Below, in pieces: positions 1 through 7,656 of a DNA stretch of 64,000 nucleotides (positions within the stretch are counted from its first letter, which is position 1; the number at the start of each line of letters is the position of its first letter). The position numbers and the translations under genes were made by a program. Under the pieces are notes generated by a model. The model had not been told where the DNA came from, ran no database searches, and saw only the letters and a program-made list of their open reading frames with translations. Source of the DNA: Agrobacterium vitis (GTDB taxonomy: Bacteria; Pseudomonadota; Alphaproteobacteria; Rhizobiales; Rhizobiaceae); NCBI RefSeq assembly GCF_014926405.1, contig NZ_JACXXJ020000005.1:1059001-1123000 (forward strand), in the 5' to 3' direction.

Positions 1-1197
1 GAGGCGTTGACTGTTGATACCGCAAGCGCTCCTCTTGCGCTCAATATATTAAAGTTATTGCCTCTCGGTTACGTCAATCCGGAATGGTGGGGTTTTTCTG
101 CATCCGCTGCCGCATCTGCCAACACTACGGCTTTGACCAACGCTTTGGCCGAAAATGAAAAAGTGGACCCCCCACGTGGGTTATTCAAGCTTGCAACATT
201 TACGCATGTCCTCGCTGAGGGCGCCGACTGCGTTATAGACGGTGGTGGTGCGCACGCATCCATCTTTAATTTTGGGTCTGACAACGGAGCGGAGATCCAG
301 ATAAGTGCGGCAGCATCGCAAATGCAGGCGGATAAGACGCTTATTCAGGTAACGGGGTTATCTTTTCAGACGGAGTTGTCCTCGGGTGCTGGTGTCGGTC
401 TCCATATCAATTATCCAGACTCTCTTGCTGGCACTGATGCCGGATCGTCTGTCAGACGTATCCTAAGGGATCTCAGTTTTTCGGGTCGGTTGGCTGATGC
501 TAAATATTGGGGTTCCGGCCTTAAGATTACCAATGGCTCCTATTTTGACCTTGAAAACATCTATGGATCTGGCCCGGAATCTGGAGTTGGTGGAACTCTG
601 GTGAATGTTCTTGGAAATAAAAACAGCGTCGACAACACGTTTAGGAACCTTCGCGGTCGAAACCTATCAATATTGGCGAACGTAGCCGGTCGGTTTGAGG
701 GATTGACCTTCGACAACCCCATTGCTGTTGATTGTTCCAATGGTCTCAAATGGTATGCAACGCTTGACTCTGGTGAAACAGCGCAGCCGTGGTGCAGGGT
801 CAGTGGCGGTCACTTCAATGTTACGGGTCGGGCCATGGATTTCGACAACGTCACACAAATCAAAGTTCAGGGGACTGTGATTTATCTTAGCGCCAACAAC
901 GCAATGGGTATCTACGCCAATAGAAGCGCCGCGACTGAGGGTGTAGCGAACAACTCGTTCACTGAAATAGAAGTGCAAAACAAGGGCTCTTTCACCGGTC
1001 AGGCTGGCATACAACTCGGGCAGTATACGGGTAATTCGATCATATCGAACAACAGGGTAACGGGCATGAATAATGGTATCGTGCTTCTCACCAACTCGAA
1101 CGGAAATATTGGATCGAGCAATCTATCGACATCAACTGGCTCAAATGGCCTCGTTAATAATGGTACAAACAACAATGTGTCGGTCACGGTTTTGTAA
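1..1197 (+). CDS. Right-handed beta-helix (tail-spike/pectate-lyase-like) protein, 5' end outside window
   Basis: The frame is open to the left edge, so the start is not visible; a TTG at 7 is only the first possible internal start. Near the N-terminus is a PEWWG motif followed by an Asn/Thr/Ala-rich helix, the usual entry to the pectate-lyase-3/tail-spike beta-helix fold. The remainder is a long run of short Gly/Asn/Ser-rich strands (for example VTGMNNGIVLLTNSNGNIG near the C-terminus), typical of right-handed parallel beta-helices in phage tail spikes, polysaccharide lyases and capsule-modifying enzymes. No catalytic residues can be assigned by eye. The coding region is AT-richer than the core genes further right and lies inside the segment ending at the tRNA-Lys remnant, which favours a prophage or genomic-island origin. 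A surface-polysaccharide depolymerase or modifying protein is the best guess; the fold is more certain than the role. Confidence 0.6.
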   Translation, partial: EALTVDTASAPLALNILKLLPLGYVNPEWWGFSASAAASANTTALTNALAENEKVDPPRGLFKLATFTHVLAEGADCVIDGGGAHASIFNFGSDNGAEIQISAAASQMQADKTLIQVTGLSFQTELSSGAGVGLHINYPDSLAGTDAGSSVRRILRDLSFSGRLADAKYWGSGLKITNGSYFDLENIYGSGPESGVGGTLVNVLGNKNSVDNTFRNLRGRNLSILANVAGRFEGLTFDNPIAVDCSNGLKWYATLDSGETAQPWCRVSGGHFNVTGRAMDFDNVTQIKVQGTVIYLSANNAMGIYANRSAATEGVANNSFTEIEVQNKGSFTGQAGIQLGQYTGNSIISNNRVTGMNNGIVLLTNSNGNIGSSNLSTSTGSNGLVNNGTNNNVSVTVL

Positions 1198-1241
1198 GCG
1201 CCGAAATAAAATAGAGAATCGAATGATTTGAGGGGAAATTG

Positions 1242-1460
1242 ATGTTTGATTTTGTCTGGTGCGTCATTCGATATTATCTTGTCGCGTCCGTGCTTGCGGC
1301 CGATGATAATGGCTTGCAACGATTTCTTCTCATCTGTGTGTTTTTGTGTTGGCACCTCATTACTTTTATAATGCTTTGCCGTTGGGTGATCTCACTTGCT
1401 AAGACCATAACAAAATCGATTGCTTGGATAATCAAGCAGTTCCGATTGGAGGCGGTATGA
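1242..1460 (+). CDS. Small membrane protein, first of a related tandem pair
   Basis: This 72-residue protein begins MFDFVWCVIR and has two hydrophobic stretches (about residues 8-20 and 28-48) followed by a basic tail, so it is probably an inner-membrane protein. The ATG at 1242 is preceded by the Shine-Dalgarno-like AGGGG (1231-1235). Its stop overlaps the start of the next gene in an ATGA arrangement, pointing to translational coupling. The N-terminus resembles the start of the downstream protein (MVDFVWSVLR), so the two look like diverged duplicates. I recognise no family. Position beside a beta-helix protein and near an integration scar suggests accessory or phage-derived DNA; a holin-like role is possible but there is no direct evidence for it. 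Confidence 0.45.
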   Translation: MFDFVWCVIRYYLVASVLAADDNGLQRFLLICVFLCWHLITFIMLCRWVISLAKTITKSIAWIIKQFRLEAV

Positions 1461-1630
1461 TGGTTGATTTTGTCTGGTCAGTGTTGCGCGAACTGATGGC
1501 CTGTTTAGTGCGCTACGGAGACGCCTCAAGAAGATCGCGATGTATTGTCGTGGCAATCTTCTTTGTTCATTGTTTAGCGACAGCAATGATCGGATTAAAT
1601 GGTACCGTAAGCATCGCCGCGCGCTTTTGA
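1457..1630 (+). CDS. Small membrane protein, second of the related pair
   Basis: This 57-residue protein starts MMVDFVWSVLRELMACLV, has a short basic region with several Arg residues, and then one hydrophobic segment (about 30-48, VVAIFFVHCLATAMIG). The start at 1457 (or the adjacent ATG at 1460) overlaps the previous gene's TGA and follows GGAGGCGGT, a good ribosome-binding site, which favours this start over the longer frame open from 1424. The N-terminal similarity to its neighbour (DFVW followed by V-hydrophobic) suggests duplication. Family and function are unknown. It could be non-coding, but the coupled start and the similarity to the preceding protein argue for a real gene. Confidence 0.4.
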   Translation: MMVDFVWSVLRELMACLVRYGDASRRSRCIVVAIFFVHCLATAMIGLNGTVSIAARF

Positions 1631-1643
1631 TGCGCGGCGATGC

Positions 1644-2468
1644 TTATGATTTTTTCAGGACAGCCACGAATTCGAATATCCCGCGCGGTGTTTCGTTGAT
1701 CTGCTCAACTGAAAAAGGAATTTCAGTTTGCAATTCATTTATGATTTGACCCAACGAATTGGGTGTGAATTGCCAGCGATGAACATCAACATAACCTCCA
1801 TCTGCCGCTTGGTATTCAGCTATCGCTGCTAGGGCTCTCTTTGGTTGCGTCTCATGCCAATCATTGTCGAAATGATCACCGTTCCAGTGCCGAATTGGAT
1901 TGTTGTGTGTCGTGATAGCCCGGTGCTCAATGACCTTGATCAAGGGATGACGGGTCGCGCCCTTGGCCATAACAATGTCGTCTGATGTTGAAACGGGAAT
2001 GCTGTGATCAAAGCAGTAGCGCTTGTCTGGAACGATCAGATAGTACCGACCGTCATCTTCAAGAGTTGCTGCGACCTGCTGAAAATGATGAATGAGATCG
2101 GGTTGATGCTCAATACAGTGGCAGCTGACGACCGCAGAGAATTTTTCAGGGAAGTTTTCTAGGATGCCTGGCTCTCGATGATAGTGGATGGCAGGAACAG
2201 TATTTGGATCGATCCCAATTTTGATCGCTCTTTGCCGCAACTCATCAGTGGTCATGATGTCGCAATATCGCGCATTTTCGCCAATTGCTACCGGGCTGTT
2301 AAAAGGGCCAATTTCCATGACTAAACGCTCAGACTTTGCGGCAGCGGTGATGTCTGACCTAGTGAGTAGCGGTGGCGGTTCAACTACCGCGTCGACGGCT
2401 GCCACCGGGTCCGGAGCTTCAGCATCATTGAGAGTTAGCCCGGTCTTAATCAATCTAGAAAGGTTCAT
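1644..2468 (-). CDS. Class I SAM-dependent methyltransferase
   Basis: This 274-residue protein carries the SAM-binding motif I as LVMEIGPFNSPV (about residues 49-60), an acidic post-I segment (YCDIMTTDEL) and a motif-IV-like VVSCHCIEHQPDL (about 115-127), all in the order of Methyltransf_11/23-type class I enzymes. The substrate cannot be read from the sequence. Enzymes with IEH at this place are often found in polysaccharide or glycan clusters, and the neighbouring beta-helix protein would fit that. It is convergent with the two small membrane genes and is the last gene before the tRNA-Lys remnant, so it is probably cargo of the integrated element. The ATG at 2468 is preceded on the minus strand by a GGGGGGAC purine run, supporting the start. 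A second, distinct methyltransferase lies just beyond the junction at 3044. Confidence 0.75.
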   Translation of the reverse strand: MNLSRLIKTGLTLNDAEAPDPVAAVDAVVEPPPLLTRSDITAAAKSERLVMEIGPFNSPVAIGENARYCDIMTTDELRQRAIKIGIDPNTVPAIHYHREPGILENFPEKFSAVVSCHCIEHQPDLIHHFQQVAATLEDDGRYYLIVPDKRYCFDHSIPVSTSDDIVMAKGATRHPLIKVIEHRAITTHNNPIRHWNGDHFDNDWHETQPKRALAAIAEYQAADGGYVDVHRWQFTPNSLGQIINELQTEIPFSVEQINETPRGIFEFVAVLKKS

Positions 2469-2590
2469 GATCGTCCCCCCAAAATCACAGGTGGCAGCTA
2501 ACCACCACCTTGGGACGATTGCAATCCAATTTTCGTTCAGCTTGGGATTGGATGTTTATGTGTTGGGCCGCGCATCGCGGTGAAGGTGAG

Positions 2591-2599
2591 TTATCCACA
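2591..2599 (+). promoter_or_regulatory. Consensus DnaA-box-like nonamer
   Basis: TTATCCACA is an exact match to the DnaA box consensus. Two close relatives on the other strand follow (TGTGGATTT at 2612-2620 and 2656-2664), all in an AT-rich gene-free stretch. This is a sequence match only. Confidence 0.3.
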
Positions 2600-2728
2600 T
2601 TGAGCGAAATCTGTGGATTTCATTTTACAATTCGCTCTTGACGGCCTTGGAAAGATGTGGATTTTTTCGGCTGCTTTTTACAGACATTATGCCCGTAAAA
2701 TGTTGTAATTAATGAATTTACGCCCCGC

Positions 2729-2773
2729 CTCTTAATCAGCGGGTCGTAGGTTCGAACCCTACATCACCCACCA
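2729..2773 (+). repeat. 3' remnant of tRNA-Lys(CTT): putative att site
   Basis: The 45 bases are exactly the 3' part of a tRNA: anticodon loop CTCTTAA (2729-2735), 3' anticodon strand TCAGC (2736-2740), variable loop GGGTC, T-stem GTAGG (2746-2750), T-loop TTCGAAC, CCTAC (2758-2762), acceptor strand ATCACCC, discriminator A and encoded CCA (2771-2773). The bases before it (ACGCCCCGC) do not pair with TCAGC, and no D-arm or 5' acceptor strand is present, so this is not a working tRNA. Duplicated tRNA 3' ends are the classic scar of tyrosine-integrase elements. Given its orientation, the element should lie to the left with the intact tRNA-Lys at its far end, outside the window. The 575-bp gap 2469-3043 holds only this remnant and the DnaA-like sites; I see no gene there. 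Confidence 0.8.
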
Positions 2774-3043
2774 TTTTTTCAGTAACTTCAATGTTTCTGA
2801 TTTAATTTCCTTAGCTCTGATGTTGCGAACATCGCGTTGAATTGGATGGTTTCTTTATTGAGACTGTTTTGCGGGCGCTGCACTTGCGTTTGCTCGCTTT
2901 TGATTATCAGTGCGAAGCCATTCGATCTGCTGGAATTTTCCAACTTTTCTCTGCTATCGTTTCAACGGGAATGATTTTTTTCCGCATCGGACGTGACCTG
3001 AAAGCTGGTCTCACGTTTCCGTTCAGTGCTGTAGTGAGGAAAG

Positions 3044-3961
3044 ATGTTTGATATACGTGCTCTGGTATGGCCAGTAGATGACGATACTATGAAGCCTTGG
3101 GTGCGTCGGTTTCTCGATGATGTTTTGTCCCGCCCATTATTCAGCAGGATGATTTTGTTTTCTTCGATGGAAAATCGTCTTGCCATTCGAAATCGATTTG
3201 CAAGAAAGTATCTCGTTGGCCGGGGCATTGAACTCGGTGCGCAGCAGGTTCCGACAAAAACCTCGGAAAACTGTCAGGTCGAATATGTCGATGTCGTTTC
3301 CAACAAGACGTTGGTCGAGCTCCATCATCTGCCTGCGGAGGATCTCGTGCCGCTGACGCATGTTATCGATGGAAACGATCTTTCGGTTTACGCCGATGGG
3401 GAGCTGGATTTCGTCATCGCCAATCACGTGCTTGAACATTTCGACGATCCGGTCGGGGGGCTCTGCGAATGGATAAGGACCGTCAAAACCGGAGGCAAGC
3501 TCTTCCTAACCTTGCCCAATTTTCGCTGTAACTGTTACGATGTCGACCGCGTGCCGGCGCGGCGTGATCACCTGGACCTCGACTACAGGGATTCGGAAGG
3601 TCGGGCTGCCCGTAACTTCCAGCACTATGTAGACATAATGCAAACGCTCTTTCAGCTGTCTGATCCCGTCGAACAAAGACGTCAGGCGCAGGAGTGGATC
3701 GACGCAGACCTCAGGCAGCACTATCACGTCTACGACCAAGAGACGGTAAAGGACGTCGCGGCCCTTGCCGCGAAAGCGTCGTCAGTCGGATTGCGGTATG
3801 TGGACGGACTTTTCTCCAAGGATGGCTTTGAATTTCTGCTCATTCTGGAAAAGCAACCATCCGGTGGACTGCAAGGCTGGCCTTCGTCACGGCGTAGCGC
3901 GATCAGTGCGTTGCTCTGCCACGCACCGTTTCTCAAACATGAAATCATGCGTCGCCAATGA
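3044..3961 (+). CDS. SAM-dependent methyltransferase (Methyltransf_11-like)
   Basis: This 305-residue protein has a motif-I-like KYLVGRGIELGAQQVPT (about residues 55-71), an acidic VEYVDVVS strand, and LDFVIANHVLEHFDDPVGG (about 122-140), whose VLEHF is the hallmark of the Methyltransf_11/Ubi-like group. TLPNFRCN follows at the beta-5 position. The ATG at 3044 has GAGG a few bases upstream. It lies just outside the tRNA-Lys scar, so it may be chromosomal or part of an older insertion; its composition is between that of the AT-rich left end and the core. The 3' part (about residues 275-305) is basic and hydrophobic and not obviously part of the fold. The acceptor is unknown; such proteins are frequent in rhizobial polysaccharide regions. 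Confidence 0.7.
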   Translation: MFDIRALVWPVDDDTMKPWVRRFLDDVLSRPLFSRMILFSSMENRLAIRNRFARKYLVGRGIELGAQQVPTKTSENCQVEYVDVVSNKTLVELHHLPAEDLVPLTHVIDGNDLSVYADGELDFVIANHVLEHFDDPVGGLCEWIRTVKTGGKLFLTLPNFRCNCYDVDRVPARRDHLDLDYRDSEGRAARNFQHYVDIMQTLFQLSDPVEQRRQAQEWIDADLRQHYHVYDQETVKDVAALAAKASSVGLRYVDGLFSKDGFEFLLILEKQPSGGLQGWPSSRRSAISALLCHAPFLKHEIMRRQ

Positions 3962-4138
3962 TCGCGCGTCGGTCGCGCTATGGTTTCGGACAAAGCCTGC
4001 AGCCTGGCCATTTTTGTGGCTGGGCGGCGCCTAGTGCTTCTTCACCATTGAGCTTGTTTTGTTCTCTGTCATCGTCGTAATATTCATGGTTCGTTCTTGA
4101 TTATTTCAAAGTTTCATCCAAAAATGGCTGTGGATTCC

Positions 4139-4147
4139 TGTGGATAA
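4139..4147 (-). promoter_or_regulatory. Consensus DnaA-box-like nonamer
   Basis: TGTGGATAA is the exact reverse complement of the DnaA box consensus and directly follows TGTGGATTC at 4129-4137. With the site at 2591 this gives two perfect boxes and several near matches in about 1.5 kb. Function is unproven. Confidence 0.3.
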
Positions 4148-4177
4148 CTTTTATCGGGAATGTCTGATTCCGGCTGG

Positions 4178-4966
4178 TTAAGCCGGGATGTTCAGCCTGG
4201 ATTGCGGCAGGACGAAAGGGAGGTTGGTCGGCGCGCGGCTGACCGTTCCACTCAGTCCATAGACGGAGGCGATGATGTCGTCGCGGATGACTGTTTGCGG
4301 CGGACCCTCGGCAATCAACTGACCACCATCAAGCACAATCAGACTGTCGGCGAATTCTGCTGCGAGGTTGAGGTCGTGCAGAACCGCAAGCACCATTCCT
4401 CCATCAGCGGCAAAGGTGCGGGCGATTTCCAGGACGGAAATTTGGTGTGTTAGGTCCAGGCTTGAGGTTGGCTCATCGAGAAACAGGGCGCGTGGGCCGG
4501 TTTCATCGACCGCTGTTGGCAGTTGCGCCAGGACGCGGGCAAATTGCACCCTTTGTTGTTCGCCGCCAGACAAGGCCTGATAGGGGCGCGCTTCAAAGGT
4601 TGAGAGGCCCACCCGTGCCAGCGCCTGTCTTGCGGCCTGCATTGGTCGGGCGGTGCCTGAAGCCATGGCACCCATACGCACCACTTCCAGGGCTGTAAAC
4701 GGAAACGAAAGGCTGGTGCTTTGCGGCAGGACGCCACGCCTGCGTGCTAGATATTGAGGTTTCAGCCGGGTGATATCCTGACCGTCATAGGCAATCTTGC
4801 CGCTGTCGGCCCTCAGGTCGCCGCAGAGCAGTTTCAGCAAGGTTGACTTGCCCGCGCCGTTTGGACCGATAATGACGGTGAAGCGACCCGGTACAAGGCG
4901 CAGGCTGATCCTGTCCAGCAGCAAACGCCCGTGCCGGTGCAATGTCAGATTTTCTGCGGTTATCAT
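4178..4966 (-). CDS. hmuV: Haemin ABC transporter ATPase HmuV
   Basis: This 262-residue cytoplasmic ATPase energises haem import. It has Walker A GPNGAGKST (about residues 36-44), Q-loop LPQSTSL, the signature LSGGEQQR, Walker B ALFLDEPTS and a switch His in VLHDLNLAAEFAD, in the order and length of FecE/BtuD/HmuV ATPases. The start is the ATG at 4966; the same frame is open to 5638 but that extension is antisense-like sequence inside hmuU. It is the last gene of hmuTUV, 29 bp after hmuU. The run of proteins (periplasmic binding, FecCD permease, ATPase) together with the divergent haem-degradation-type genes fits haem rather than siderophore or B12. HmuV is therefore a context-assisted call; the ABC importer class is certain. 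Confidence 0.88.
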   Translation of the reverse strand: MITAENLTLHRHGRLLLDRISLRLVPGRFTVIIGPNGAGKSTLLKLLCGDLRADSGKIAYDGQDITRLKPQYLARRRGVLPQSTSLSFPFTALEVVRMGAMASGTARPMQAARQALARVGLSTFEARPYQALSGGEQQRVQFARVLAQLPTAVDETGPRALFLDEPTSSLDLTHQISVLEIARTFAADGGMVLAVLHDLNLAAEFADSLIVLDGGQLIAEGPPQTVIRDDIIASVYGLSGTVSRAPTNLPFVLPQSRLNIPA

Positions 4967-4995
4967 GGTGTGCTCGCTTTGCCTTTTTTGATGCT

Positions 4996-6081
4996 CTAAT
5001 TTTCCATCATGCCGCGCCCTTGGCGGCCAAGCAGCAAGAGCAGAAACACCGGCGCGCCGATCAGTGCTGTGACGATGCCGATCGGCAGTTCCGCCGGTGC
5101 AACAATGGTGCGGGCAAGGCTGTCTGCTATCAGCAGGAGGCTTGCGCCGCCCAGTGCGGAGGCAGGTAAAAGGAAACGGTGCGATGGGCCGATGGCCATG
5201 CGCAGCAGGTGCGGGACGACGATGCCGATAAAGGCAATCGAACCAGCCACGGCCACAGCGGCCCCGCAGGCGGCGGCAACGATCAGTACGCTGACGCGTT
5301 TCAGCCTCTCCACTGGAATTCCCATGTGAAAAGCAGCGGCATCGCCCAGCACGAGTGCGTCCAGTCCACGCGCGATGAAGGGTACGGCGGCAAGCGCACC
5401 GAGAATGAAGGGTGCGATTGACGCGGCCTTGGCATAGGTCGCCCCGCCCAGCGATCCCAGGTTCCAGAAGGTGATGTCGCGCAAGGCCCGGTCGTCGGCC
5501 ATGAAGATCAGCAGGCCCGTTGCGGCCATGCTGAGGGCGCCGATGGCAATGCCTGATAGCACTAGTGCAATGGTCGAGGTCTGGCCGCCACGGGTGGCGA
5601 TGGCATAGAGCAGGGCGGTGTTGAGTAGGGCGCCGCAAAACGCCATGATCGGCAGGAATTCCTCTCCAAGTACCGTTTGCAGCGGTAAAAGCAGGCCGGG
5701 GCCAAGCACGATGGCCGCCACTGCGGCAAGGCTGGCCCCGGAGGTGATGCCGACAATGCCAGGGTCGGCCAACGGATTGCGAAAAAGGCCCTGCATCATC
5801 GCCCCGGAAAGCCCGAGGCCTGCGCCCACCAGAGCACCCATCAAGGTGCGGGGCAGGCGGACGGCCTCCAGCACAATACGATCCTGCTGCGCCAGCGCGT
5901 CATGCCCGGAGAGATATGTAATCAGATCGCTCAAGCCAACCCCGGTCGGCCCGCTGATCAGCGAGACGAAGCAGGCCGTCACAAGCAAGGCCGCCAGTAG
6001 AAGCACGGCTGTCATGCCACGGCGCGAGCGGTCACCCGTCGATGCCGGTAGCCTTGATGATGAGGTCACAGCAATCGTCAC
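4996..6081 (-). CDS. hmuU: Haemin ABC transporter permease HmuU (FecCD family)
   Basis: This 361-residue membrane protein of the FecCD/BtuC family forms the inner-membrane channel of the importer. About nine to ten hydrophobic helices are visible, beginning with AVLLLAALLVTACFVSLISG (about residues 24-43). The family motif LPRTLMGALVGAGLGLSGAM and the GSIAFIGIVVPHLLRM segment (about 278-293, coupling to the ATPase) are intact. Its start overlaps the hmuT stop by four bases, indicating tight coupling. The length matches the family. Confidence 0.9.
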   Translation of the reverse strand: MTIAVTSSSRLPASTGDRSRRGMTAVLLLAALLVTACFVSLISGPTGVGLSDLITYLSGHDALAQQDRIVLEAVRLPRTLMGALVGAGLGLSGAMMQGLFRNPLADPGIVGITSGASLAAVAAIVLGPGLLLPLQTVLGEEFLPIMAFCGALLNTALLYAIATRGGQTSTIALVLSGIAIGALSMAATGLLIFMADDRALRDITFWNLGSLGGATYAKAASIAPFILGALAAVPFIARGLDALVLGDAAAFHMGIPVERLKRVSVLIVAAACGAAVAVAGSIAFIGIVVPHLLRMAIGPSHRFLLPASALGGASLLLIADSLARTIVAPAELPIGIVTALIGAPVFLLLLLGRQGRGMMEN

Positions 6082-6977
6082 TGAATGGTCGCCTCTGGGT
6101 ACAGCTTGGACGCCAGTTCTCGGGCTGCGTCGGCGGTGCGTGGCCCAAAGCCCAGCAGGTAAAGCCCATCCATGCTAAGAAAGGCTTGCGTCTTGGCAGC
6201 CGGACTGGTGGCAAGGGCTGGTAAAGCGAAGATTTCCTCGGCGGATAGCGGGGCTGCGCCATGCTCCATGGTGAGAATAATGTCGGGTGCTGCGGCAATC
6301 ACGGCTTCATCGCTGAGTGGTTTGTAGCCTGTGCTGTCGCCCACCGCATTGGTGGCGCCGGCAAGCCGGATCATCGCATCGGCTGCCGTCTCTTTGCCGG
6401 CGGCCATGATACGACCATTGGCGATGGACAGAACGAACAGGACCCGCTTTTTCTGGGCTGGAAGGTGGGCGAGATCAGTCTTTAACTTATCCAATTGTGT
6501 CTCGAACTGGCTTGCCAATGCCTCTGCCTGCGGCCCCTTGCCGATGGCCGCGCCGACGGCACGGATACGGGGAGCTACGGTCTCCGCCGAAGGCTGTTGA
6601 GGGATGTTCACCAGCGCGACACCGCTTTGCGCCAGCACAGCCAAGGCATCGGGCGGGCCGGAGCCCGCCTCCGTCAGGATGAGATCGGGCTTCTGGGCCA
6701 ATATGCCTTCGGCGGAAAGGCGGCGCATATAGCCGACATTGGGCTTTGAGGATGCTTCAGGAGGATAGAGGCTTGTGGAATCAACCGCAACGATGCGGTC
6801 CCCGGCACTCAGGTCATAGAGAATTTCGGTGACCGTCCCGCCAATCGAGACGATGCGGTTGGCCTGGGGAAAGCTGTCCGCCGCGAAGGCCGTTGGCGTC
6901 ATGGTCCAAGGGAGGGGAGGTGGGAGGGTAACAAGACCGAAAAGTGCAAGCGAGGTCAGAAGAGAAGAAGGTCTCAT
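6078..6977 (-). CDS. hmuT: Periplasmic haemin-binding protein HmuT
   Basis: This 299-residue protein is the substrate-binding component. From the ATG at 6977 it has a clear signal peptide (MRPSSLLTSLALFGLVTLPP, cleavage probably after AFA near residue 34) and then the cobalamin/haem binding fold with RIVSIGGTVTEILYDL, VGYMRRLSAEGILAQKPDLIL and the C-terminal FGPRTADAARELASKLYP. A longer frame to 7019 would add 14 charged residues before the signal peptide and is less likely. HmuT proteins usually bind haem through a Tyr in the DSTSLYP(P)EA segment, present here. In many rhizobia hmuS precedes hmuT; here there is no hmuS, and the upstream genes are divergent. Confidence 0.87.
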   Translation of the reverse strand: MRPSSLLTSLALFGLVTLPPPLPWTMTPTAFAADSFPQANRIVSIGGTVTEILYDLSAGDRIVAVDSTSLYPPEASSKPNVGYMRRLSAEGILAQKPDLILTEAGSGPPDALAVLAQSGVALVNIPQQPSAETVAPRIRAVGAAIGKGPQAEALASQFETQLDKLKTDLAHLPAQKKRVLFVLSIANGRIMAAGKETAADAMIRLAGATNAVGDSTGYKPLSDEAVIAAAPDIILTMEHGAAPLSAEEIFALPALATSPAAKTQAFLSMDGLYLLGFGPRTADAARELASKLYPEATIQ

Positions 6978-7122
6978 CAAGGTATCGTCCTGAAGGTTGC
7001 CCAGGCAACGCCATTTCATGCGTTTTCAGAGCTGGATTGTGTATAGTGATCGAGCCCCTTCGCGGGCGTCGGGTCCGGTCTTCACGTGACGAATGACGAC
7101 GAACAACAGCGGGCTGGATTTT

Positions 7123-7145
7123 AACTTGACTATAATGCACAAGTT
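7123..7145. promoter_or_regulatory. Inverted repeat AACTTG-N11-CAAGTT in the hmu intergenic region
   Basis: A perfect 6-bp inverted repeat encloses TATAAT (7131-7136) about 150 bp upstream of hmuT and 160 bp upstream of the hmuQ-like gene. It is a candidate operator for an iron- or haem-responsive regulator (RirA, Irr and HmuP are the known rhizobial candidates), but it does not match an Irr ICE motif that I recognise, so the regulator is not assigned. The gap 6978-7307 holds only this site and a palindromic repeat. Confidence 0.35.
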
Positions 7146-7175
7146 TTCATAATGACGCAACAGGACAGGTGCATG

Positions 7176-7276
7176 ACAGCGCCGTGTGTTTTGTCAAATA
7201 CACAAAAGACGCTGTAACGCTTTCTATCTGCTGCATAATTCCTCAAGCCAATTCCGGTTTGAGGAATTATGCAGCA
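7176..7276 (+). repeat. Dispersed palindromic repeat, copy A (most regular)
   Basis: Two adjacent hairpins: ACAGCG (7176-7181) pairs with CGCTGT (7210-7215), and an 18-bp perfect stem pairs 7229-7246 with 7259-7276 (TGCTGCATAATTCCTCAA and its complement). Related copies lie at 8534, 16950, 19158, 25108 and 58511. It resembles rhizobial intergenic mosaic-type elements. Confidence 0.75.
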
Positions 7277-7307
7277 TCGCATTTCCAGCCAACGTGTGGA
7301 GCAGACT

Positions 7308-7649
7308 ATGTATATTGCAATGAACCGTTTTCGCGTCGTTCCGGGTTTCGAGGACGTGTTTGAAGCTCAGTGGCGTGATCGTCAGGGCCGGTTGGCGGAA
7401 GTGCCGGGCTATGTCGAATTTCATATGTTGAAAGGCCCCAAGGGCGAGGACCACTCGCTTTATGTGTCCCATACGGTCTGGGAAAGCCATGAAACCTTCG
7501 TTGCCTGGACGAAGTCCGAGCAGTTCCGTGCGGCCCATGCCAATGCCGGGCAGAGCAAGGTTCAATATCTTGGCGGTCCGCATTTCGAAGGATTTGAAGT
7601 GATCCTTCATGAAGACAGTACGGGTACGCGCAGTTCCAAGGCGGCCTGA
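7308..7649 (+). CDS. hmuQ: HmuQ/IsdG-like haem-degrading monooxygenase (ABM domain)
   Basis: This 113-residue protein starts MYIAMNRFRVVPGFEDVFEA and has the alpha/beta ABM fold pattern: two strands, an amphipathic helix ending EVPGYVEFHMLKG, and the YVSHTVWESHETFVAWTKSE block with conserved Trp and His residues seen in IsdG/HmuQ haem oxygenases. Haem degradation to release iron is the expected role in the cytosol. The ATG at 7308 follows GTGGAG; an upstream in-frame ATG at 7269 falls inside the palindromic repeat and is unlikely. It is divergent from hmuTUV and only 7 bp ahead of a hutX-like gene, which strongly supports the haem link. The exact product and activity are inferred. Confidence 0.75.
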   Translation: MYIAMNRFRVVPGFEDVFEAQWRDRQGRLAEVPGYVEFHMLKGPKGEDHSLYVSHTVWESHETFVAWTKSEQFRAAHANAGQSKVQYLGGPHFEGFEVILHEDSTGTRSSKAA

Positions 7650-7656
7650 GACGATC

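Noticed and set aside
2701..2773. A functional tRNA-Lys gene
   Set aside because: Only the 3' part from the anticodon loop is present; the 5' acceptor strand, D-arm and 5' anticodon strand are missing.
4178..5638. A 486-residue protein including the HmuV ATPase
   Set aside because: The part above 4966 is Arg/Cys-rich antisense of hmuU; the true start is the ATG at 4966.
7123..7145. A standard Irr ICE box or RirA box
   Set aside because: The inverted repeat AACTTG-N11-CAAGTT does not match the forms of these boxes that I know, so the regulator was left unassigned.
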